64,000 nucleotides of DNA from Pohlia nutans (taxonomy: Eukaryota > Streptophyta > Bryopsida > Bryales > Mniaceae). Numbering within the stretch: the first letter of the stretch is position 1; each line of letters starts with the position of its first letter. The position numbers and the translations under genes were made by a program. The notes below the pieces were generated by a model, which was not told the DNA's origin, did not search any database, and saw only the letters and a list, made by a program, of their open reading frames with translations. Below are positions 56,928 through 64,000 of the stretch, in pieces. The stretch is from assembly GCA_022496805.1 (NCBI GenBank), contig CM040087.1:34496253-34560252 (forward strand), written 5' to 3'.

Positions 56928-59825
56928 TTTTTTTTTTCCATTTCCATATGGTAGTTGTTGTTGTAGATTGAAAGACGATTCCAACGCATCTTAGTATGTA
57001 TCGTTTGCATTTTTTATGATTTAGTTATGATTATTGAAAGAATTTAAATTGTGTTGCTAGATTCTATTTCGTGGGTTTGGACTTGGGTAGATGAGGTAGA
57101 AGGTTGTAAACTTGCTGCAGTTCTAATCCGGCGACAGTTCTAAAAACCCGCACTCTACCAAGGACGAACATTTTGAAATTTTGGATGTATACAGGGTAAA
57201 GAGCACCACTTTAGAACCCATATCATTTCAACTTCATGAATTCATAACTAATTTTGGGAAATTCAAAGTATGTTGGTTTTTTTTTTTGTATTTGTTTTCT
57301 ATTAAAAATCATGCTCAATTCTCCTTGTGTCTTCATAAATTCACAACCCTTAAAGTGGCGGGTCTAGAGCTTCCTACTTTAGTTGGGAACTTTGCGGGAT
57401 GCGACCCACTCACGATCCAAACTACCTTGTCAAAAGGCAATTGCGGGTAAGGGTGGAGATGCTTTAATATTCTATAATACTAGCCTAAAGGTAATATTTT
57501 ATTATATCATTCCCATTAAAATAATTGTAAACATCGACATTCAGTGATTATTTGACTATTTTAAATCCATGTTTTTAAAATTATCCCTTTGTCCAACCAC
57601 ATGAATTGTTTCATCACTCATTCCATAATTTTGTTCTTCAACTCCATTCTTTTGTTCTTATTCCAAATAGAAATTATTATTTTTTAATTACTTTGCTCTT
57701 ATTTTTATTCTTTAGCTCCCTTTTTCGATTCTTTTGTTTCTTTTCTATGTTTTTTTCTCCCTATATTGGTTTCATGCTTTTTCACTTGACTGAATAGCAC
57801 ATTTAGCAACAAAGACTTTCCTTGTTGTCCTATCAACAAGTGCAAAAGTGAAAAATCATTCATTTTCTCATTTTGATTTGGCTTGTTTGTAGAACGTGTA
57901 GGACTATATATTAGAGACATACTGTATATGTATTTGGGCTCAGAAATTTGAAAATTATCATTTTATGATTCTAAATCACATTTTTATATTAAAAAAAAAA
58001 CATGTGAAATTTCAATGTCTAAGAGTTCATATTCAAAACATATTTTAGTCATTTTGCATAGATTTTTTATTAGAGCTTTGGCCATCATGCATGACGCAAA
58101 GAAATTGAGTTTTATTAGTTAATTCCTATTTGTAGTTATGGAACATTGTTGAGCTATGTTCTAAAGTGAGCTTGGGTTGTTGTTGTCAATGCTCTTTAGT
58201 GATTCCAAAAACAACTATACCTCGTATTTCTCATTGACAATAGTCACAAACTTATTTTATATTGAATTATAACCCCTTTAGTATTGAAACATTGTTTAAT
58301 TGTTGAAATGGTTGATTCATTGTTTAGTATTAGAACATTGCAACTATAGTATTGAAATGGTGTTGAAGTAGCATTATTTTTTCAATGCAATACACAATAT
58401 TACTTTTTAAACATTTTTAATGTACTTTTTCAACTCCAACTTTGGAAAATTGCAAATTGATTTGAAAGAAATGAAATTTACCAAATTGAACAGTAATGAT
58501 GTCATATAGGTACTTTTGAACAAAAATGACCTTTAGTTGTTGGCTTTTAGTGTGAAGACTCAAAGATCAATTTTTTTTGCTCTTGACTAATCAAAATGCT
58601 AAAGTCTTTTGTCCTCTTGGCAATTGGACATAGCAACCAATTTTTGATTTTTCCTTATTAGAACAATACACACTTTAGAATGATCCATATGTACGTGATT
58701 CATCTATCTATACATTATGAAATATTGTTTGTTTTGTTACATTGTGATCTCTCTGACTGTGAGTGTGGCACTCATGTACTTGGTATCTTCGGATCTGCAC
58801 GGAGCTAGTTTCATGGCATTCGGATCTACGGTGCAAAAGTTATAGGTTTTTAGACAAATTTTGTCACTGCAATTGAATTAAATTATGAAAAAATGCAATT
58901 TGGGTTTTTGATGTCAATCTTGGCATTGTTGGAAAGCTCTCAATGAGTATAGGTGCACGAAAGTTGTTTCGTAGTTTTTGAACCTACAATGTGAAAGTTA
59001 TGGATTTTTATTGAATTTTGTAAACATAAGTTGAATTAAATTATGAATTTATTATTCTAAAAAGTAAAAGAAAAACATAAACACGGGAACACAAGGAACA
59101 AATAAAAAAAACTAGAAACTTTGGGAAAATCAATAACACAGGGGTACACAGGGAATGTGAGGAACGTGGGGAATGCGGGAATCGTGTGGGTACACAGGGA
59201 ACACACGTACAAACGGAATACAAAGGACATGTGCAATACAAGGAACATTTGGGCCAACGACACATGACCACACTAGTAATATTATATATTATAATGTACC
59301 TTTGTTCAAATATCGGCGATTTCATAAATTTTTGAGAAGATTGAAAATTTCATCTACTTTTTTTGTCCATTTTTTGTGTAAGAGCATCTTTATGAGCAAC
59401 AATGAATTGCACTTTTCATTCAAAAATGATAGGGCATATCATGTAACTTTCCACCAACATCACTCAATTAGACTTTAAAAATAATATGTAAGCCACTCAC
59501 AAGACTGTCACCTTTTGCTTCTCGACCCTTTACACTAGAGGCAAAAGTTCAAAGACCATTGCCTTCCAAAATGCCTAGATGGCAACTCTTTTTGACCATT
59601 TTCATCGGCTCCCTTGTGACATACACTCTCAAAGGAAAGTTGGGTCGAACAAGATTGAAAATCCAAACTATGGTCGAGAGGGTGTTAAATTCTTTTGATA
59701 AACTAATGGGACTTTTTTATATTATCAAAGGTTTGGCCATCAAGAGCTTGGATTTTGGATTTGGCCTTTGGACCTTCACACTATGGTTGAATAAAGGCTT
59801 GGCCTTTGAACTTCAAAAATGGGGC
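56928..59825. other. Intergenic stretch, low complexity
   Basis: No gene seen. At 58800-59045 two diverged direct units share TGAATTAAATTATGAA and AAAGTTAT blocks. At 59060-59260 there is a run of GGAAC/GGGAA(C/T)-rich sequence (for example ACACAGGGAACACAC). Repeats with GAGCTTGGATTTTGGA occur at 59746 and 60149. Confidence 0.45.
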
Positions 59826-60139
59826 TTCACACTCTCGGGGAGGTCACTCCCTTGTATATTTTGTATACACGTGCGATAATGACCTATTTATTTGGGGGGT
59901 TATTTTAGCAAAAAAATTTAGCAAAAAATATTATTAGGTGATGGTATTTTACATGTAAAAAGCCTGAGAATATTATATGTGATGCTATTTTACATGTAAA
60001 CATGTTTCACTTTTTTAAAATCCCCTATTTTACATGTACATTTTTTACAAAATTTATTTACAATGAATATATTGGACCCTATTTTTTATCGCACGTTGTT
60101 TCTAAAATTTTCGCCAGTGAACCCCCCCGAGTTCACACT
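59826..60139. mobile_element. Second MITE with 8-bp target duplication
   Basis: The element 59834-60131 starts CTCGGGGAGGTCACTCCC and ends GTGAACCCCCCCGAG. It has CACGTGCGATAA and its complement internally, as in 24181-24590. It is flanked by TTCACACT at 59826-59833 and 60132-60139. It interrupts a tandemly repeated AGAGCTTGGATTTTGGA sequence. Confidence 0.85.
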
Positions 60140-60360
60140 ATTTTTTCCAAGAGCTTGGATTTTGGACTTGGCCTTTTAAGACTTCACACTATTCATGGCT
60201 TGCCAAAGGCTACAATTTCTATATTTTATTATACATTTCAAGCCCAAAGCCTGTGGACTCTCTAAGATTTTTTGGCCATAACTCCTATGTCCTCTTGACT
60301 TTGACTTGGACGACGATAATGTGAAGCAACTCTAAGGTAATATTGGGATAATACCTAGGT

Positions 60361-60960
60361 TTAACCCCTAAGTGACCGAACGAGCCTTGGCTTGGTGGTT
60401 GGGGCTCATGGCCCCCAATGAGGAAGTTGTGGGTTCTATTCCCCATGCCGGCGTGGTGCTCACCACCATAGTCCACCCAACTATGGTGGGGGTTCTTTGA
60501 ACCTTGTTGTATGGGTACCTCAAAGCCCTTTGGGGGGATACCATGTCCGGTATCTTCAAGGCACTATTGGCTAGCTAGGTAGTACCATAGTGTGTCACTA
60601 TAGTGTCCATCCTCGAAAGGGGAGAGTAGTATTGTCCTAATTTCCCCTTGTCCGGTGGCCATCAGATCATTGGCATTACGAACGGACACTTCATTTACGC
60701 CAGCCCCTAAAAGGACCGGAGTTTCTATCTATATATCTGACCGAACGACCATTTTATGGTCGCTGCCCTTTTTTTACGGGCTGCTCGAGATGAAAAAAAA
60801 CTTAAAAAAAAAAAGAAACATTTTCAAGTAGGAAATCAAGTCTAATTTCCGACCCAATTTGAATCATTTTCTCAATTGAAAGCAATCGCAAAAAACTTCA
60901 TCTTCAAGGCTTTGACCAACAAACATTGACTATTTGGATGCGCGGTCCTTAAAGGGTTAA
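60361..60960 (+). mobile_element. TTAA-type MITE carrying a SINE
   Basis: The outer ends are TTAACCCCTAAGTGACC and GGTCCTTAAAGGGTTAA. The SINE at 60384-60737 accounts for most of the 600 bp; without it and one copy of its 11-bp target duplication the MITE is about 235 bp. The segment after the SINE contains a T-run and a GGGCTGCTCGAGATG block. Confidence 0.8.
60373..60748 (+). mobile_element. tRNA-derived SINE with 11-bp target duplication
   Basis: The body 60384-60737 (354 bp) is flanked by TGACCGAACGA on both sides (60373-60383 and 60738-60748). The head has an A-box-like TTGGTGGTTGGGG and a B-box-like GGGTTCTATTCCC at 60431-60443, typical of a tRNA-derived promoter. There is no poly(A); the 3' end is a short TCTATCTATATATC tail. 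The element is non-autonomous and presumably moved by a LINE not present here. Confidence 0.85.
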
Positions 60961-61789
60961 TGTACACTAATTCCATATAGGAATTGGAGTAAATTCTTTT
61001 CTCTCTTGGTGTATTTCAATGTTAAATGGGGATGTTCACATAGTAGTCATTGTGGACATTGTCAATCCGAGTTAAACTCCATCAAGGAGAAATTTTCAAA
61101 GACAAACACCTCAACATTGTTCTAGTGTTACAAAACTTACTATTTCAGGAAAGTAATGATGACTATTCCATCTTTCTAAAAAAATTCTTTTTTGAACTTT
61201 AGAATAGAATGTCTAGTTTCAACCAATCATCAAATTCTAAAAATAAAATTTGTAATCTCATTGAATATTCAACGATAAATGCTTCTGAATTCGTTTAATG
61301 AGTATCTAAAACATTTTTTGAAAGTTTGACCGTACGGATAATTACTAAACATCGTGCTTCTCATTTTCTCTTTTAGACCAAACTTCATCGAAGTTGTAGA
61401 AGCAACATTTTATAACACATTTAGGTTTTGCCCTTATCCCCTCTGTCATTTAGGGATTAAAGAGCCTACACATTTTGGATTCATGTAGAAAATCTTACTA
61501 TCATTTATTTTTTATACTTCAAAAAATAAACTTTGTACTAATTAGCTAGCCCAAAGTTTTAAGTAGCAATTTGGCTAAAATTAGCAACAGAACAAACCAT
61601 TGCTCCTGAAGTTAAATTAATTGGATGTACATGTATGTGACATAACATTCTTAAGGAATAGAGTATTGCATGGCCTAATGCTTGGTTGACTTTATATTGA
61701 TATAATGACTTTCCTTAGAACATGGAGTGAAAAATGAGACTTGCTATAACATATGGGAAATTAGTAAGAGTCAAGCAAGTAAGACAAGC

Positions 61790-62715
61790 TTAACCCCTAA
61801 AGGACCAGGTGGACACAATGTGTCCTCGAATAATTTCATTACTTTAATAACTTGTTTGGATTTCACAATTTTGACTTGATGTTAACTAGAGAATTGAAAA
61901 TGTACGTTACAAGAACACAAAAATCCTTTAAGATTTGCAATTACGTTGATTGATTCATTGGGAAAAACTTAAAACGTCAAGGTTGGTAAACTTGGGACAT
62001 TTTAGTTAGGGCGGTTGATGGCTTGAAGGGCGTTTTCACACTTGGATGTCACATTCGTAAAAAAGAAGAAGTGTACAATATGTAAAATATTTTCCATTTC
62101 TGCATCATTAACACTATATAATAATTATAGAAAATGTTTAAATATATTTAAAACAGAATCTTTTCAAAATAATTGGAATCTTTTCTACATATTTATTATT
62201 ATTTTGGAATATTTTGGAATATTCCAAATATATATTTGAATTCTCTAAAACATTTTTGTAATGTAAAAGTTAATAACAATCACAAACACCGGCTCAACGA
62301 GTCACCAACAAGTCACTTCATCCAAATATAAATCTTTGAGAATCAATCATTGTTGTTGTATTTAGTTTTAAAACACCATTTTTTGTGAGCACCTAGATAT
62401 AGTACATCTTTGTATGCTCCTAAACTTTCAAACGCTAATCATAGTTTTTTGATTTATAAAAAAGCTTGCAATGAATGACCTCTTGGTTTTGTTCAAAATT
62501 TTCAGAAATCAACTTATGATCAAACCTTATAATCATGTAATATATACGGTAGATTGCTCTGAAAATTGGTGTACAGTCTCATGACTAAGTCCTCTTTGAG
62601 TTTCAACGGTGAAGTTTTCTACATGAATACCAATCAAGAGATACAATTGCCTTTTTGCAAGCATCACAAGGACGTGATAAAATTTTAGGAATGAGCATGG
62701 TCCTTTAGGGGTTAA
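61790..62715 (+). mobile_element. Long TTAA-type element (926 bp)
   Basis: It runs from TTAACCCCTAAAGGACCAGG to ATGGTCCTTTAGGGGTTAA: TIRs of about 16 bp and TTAA borders. There is no open frame of note. The middle (about 62150-62260) includes TTTTGGAATA tandem units like those inside family A, so part of that family may have been inserted or shared. Confidence 0.8.
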
Positions 62716-62749
62716 GATGTAATAACAAAAAGCATTCAAAGTTTAGGGC

Positions 62750-63063
62750 TTAACCCCTAAATGTCCCAACGTCCTAGATCACGAATAGTTTCAAAGCCTT
62801 GCAACTTTCTCGGATGACTTTCATCCAAATCACCTTTATAAGCCTATTAAATTCTCTACCAATCACAATAAATCTATTGTGACGAGGAGGTGTTGATAAT
62901 ATTGAAGAGACTTCCAACTACAAATATGTCAAATTTGTTGAGTAGATTCTATACTTCCAATGGTCTTCTCATATACACTTCATGTACATTTGAGCCACGC
63001 TAATATCTATTTTTGAGACTAGCATCTACTTCTGCTCAAAGGGTTGGTACGTTGAGGAGTTAA
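62750..63063 (+). mobile_element. TTAA-type element (314 bp)
   Basis: It starts TTAACCCCTAAATGTCCCAA and ends GGTACGTTGAGGAGTTAA. It begins only 35 bp after the previous element, so two insertions lie nearly end to end. Non-coding. Confidence 0.72.
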
Positions 63064-63360
63064 GAATGATATGGATAGTAGTGACTAGTGAGGCCTACTT
63101 TACACACAGGTTGGAGTTGGATGGAAGGCTGGCCCGATTCAATTCGGCTCAAGTTTGGAGTTTGGGCCATGGCAAACCTTGTCCCCATTTCTTCAAACCG
63201 ACCCAAAGATTTGGCGCCAAAATCATGCCACGTAGGACGCCACATAGGAAAAATTACTTCTTCCGACCCGACCCTAGTATAAAGCCTTGGGCTGGATTTG
63301 AAAGAATCGATCGATCCTATTGGTTGAAATTGGTTGAAATTTGAAAAGTTCGGGGCAGCC
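63064..63360. other. Intergenic flank
   Basis: No element recognised beyond a TTGGTTGAAAT direct repeat near 63320-63342. Confidence 0.35.
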
Positions 63361-64000
63361 CTCAATCCGGCCCTCAATCCGGCCCTCAATCCGGCCCCAA
63401 GTACAAAGCGGGCTTTGTGACGGTTTTGCACCGACTGACGGACGGGGGGCGGAAGCCTGATCGGCCGGCTCCTTCTCGTGCCGTCAGTCACTTCCTGCGC
63501 GAGAGTAGTTGTGCCGTGCGCCCAGCCCGGCGCAGCAATCTCGCATTCCTTCCTGGTGCCTGCCTGCCTGCGCAGATTTATTGCTGAGCTCCTGCAGCAG
63601 GGAAGGGAATGTTCGCTTCTCTCGGATCGCAAACCACTGCTCATTGCCACTCTCCGCAATCAGCATTCCTCCGCCATGGCCACCGCGGTACCACTCTACC
63701 CCGATCATTTTCCTTTCCGCCTCGTCATTTCACGATTTCTCCCTCAACGCTCAGTTTGGATCCACTTTCCACTCCCTTTTGGTGCCTTTTGAGAGAATGC
63801 CAATGGTCCGGGCCTTACCTTGATGCTTTGACATTGCAGACATCTCCCACTCTTTACAGCCTCCTTCAATCTGAATTGAGTCCAATTCTGGTATGCCCGT
63901 ATTCTTTCTCTCCCTCTGTTTTCGAGGGGTTTTTGGTTTCCAGTCGAAGAACTCATTGTATTAGGGTATCGGCGTGTAATACAGTAATCCTCAATGAACT
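63360..64000 (+). promoter_or_regulatory. GC-rich possible promoter/first exon of a gene beyond the window
   Basis: From about 63360 the composition changes sharply to GC-rich, beginning with three tandem 12-bp units (CTCAATCCGGCC). Possible start codons such as GCCATGGCC at 63676 sit in a good context, and a donor-like CTG|GTATGC occurs at about 63891. Similar GC-rich leaders precede the CID and SGS3 genes. No protein domain is visible, so this is a prediction from composition only. Confidence 0.35.

Noticed and set aside
59559..59879. 106-codon plus frame (MPSKMPRWQLF...)
   Set aside because: It runs across AGAGCTTGGATTTTGGA repeats and into the end of a MITE, with no domain and no splice or promoter support.
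63060..63659. 199-codon minus-strand frame at the right edge
   Set aside because: It contains the 12-bp tandem repeat as GLRA repeats, spans GC-rich probable promoter sequence and shows no domain. Chance openness is likelier.

Overview
The window looks like nuclear DNA of a land plant, or at least a streptophyte. It holds an SGS3-type XS-domain gene (a plant-specific family), genes with GT-AG introns, telo-box motifs (AAACCCTA/TTTAGGG) near several promoters, a plant-type nitrobindin and a nuclear tRNA-Leu. Introns and intergenic DNA are AT-rich, while exons are clearly more GC-rich, most of all in the SGS3 gene. Gene density is low, with five recognisable protein genes in 64 kb, and almost everything else is repeats. 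I cannot name the species. A non-seed plant is a guess.

Layout. 1-5.9 kb: intergenic, with an isolated exon-sized fragment of the WD40 splicing factor gene PRL1/PLRG1. 5.99-7.84 kb (-): G-patch protein, four coding exons. 10.74-13.37 kb (+): CID/RPR-domain protein (RPRD/Rtt103-like), seven coding exons, with a one-base-spaced uORF. 13.4-26.6 kb: repeats, including a roughly 39-bp minisatellite split by a 1.6-kb terminal-inverted-repeat element. 28.0-37.7 kb (+): SGS3 homologue, about ten coding exons, its introns packed with miniature elements. 38-46.6 kb: a Tc1-like transposase relic and three more copies of the 1.4-1.7-kb element. 47.6-49.1 kb (-): nitrobindin-like protein. 49.8-52.7 kb: two large palindromes and a minisatellite. 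53.5-56.4 kb (+): SEC14/CRAL-TRIO protein. 56.85 kb: tRNA-Leu(CAG). 57-63 kb: more miniature elements, including a SINE nested in one of them. 63.4-64 kb: a GC-rich stretch that may be the promoter and first exon of a gene continuing beyond the window.

The five genes form no operon or pathway. They are ordinary housekeeping or RNA-biology genes: G-patch, CID and SGS3 act on RNA, nitrobindin binds heme, and SEC14 binds lipid. The striking content is mobile. (i) A non-coding family of 1.4-1.7 kb (here family A, four copies) has about 45-bp terminal inverted repeats and carries an internal tRNA-like/pol III promoter region. (ii) An abundant set of MITEs is bounded by TTAA followed by CCCCTAA. 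Related empty sites inside the window support insertion at TTAA, as piggyBac-type elements do. (iii) Two MITEs have perfect 8-bp target duplications. (iv) Another MITE family has GGTAGAAGCACC-type ends. Several elements sit inside introns. SGS3, itself a gene-silencing factor, carries a pair of roughly 320-bp inverted copies flanking exons that encode its XS and coiled-coil regions.
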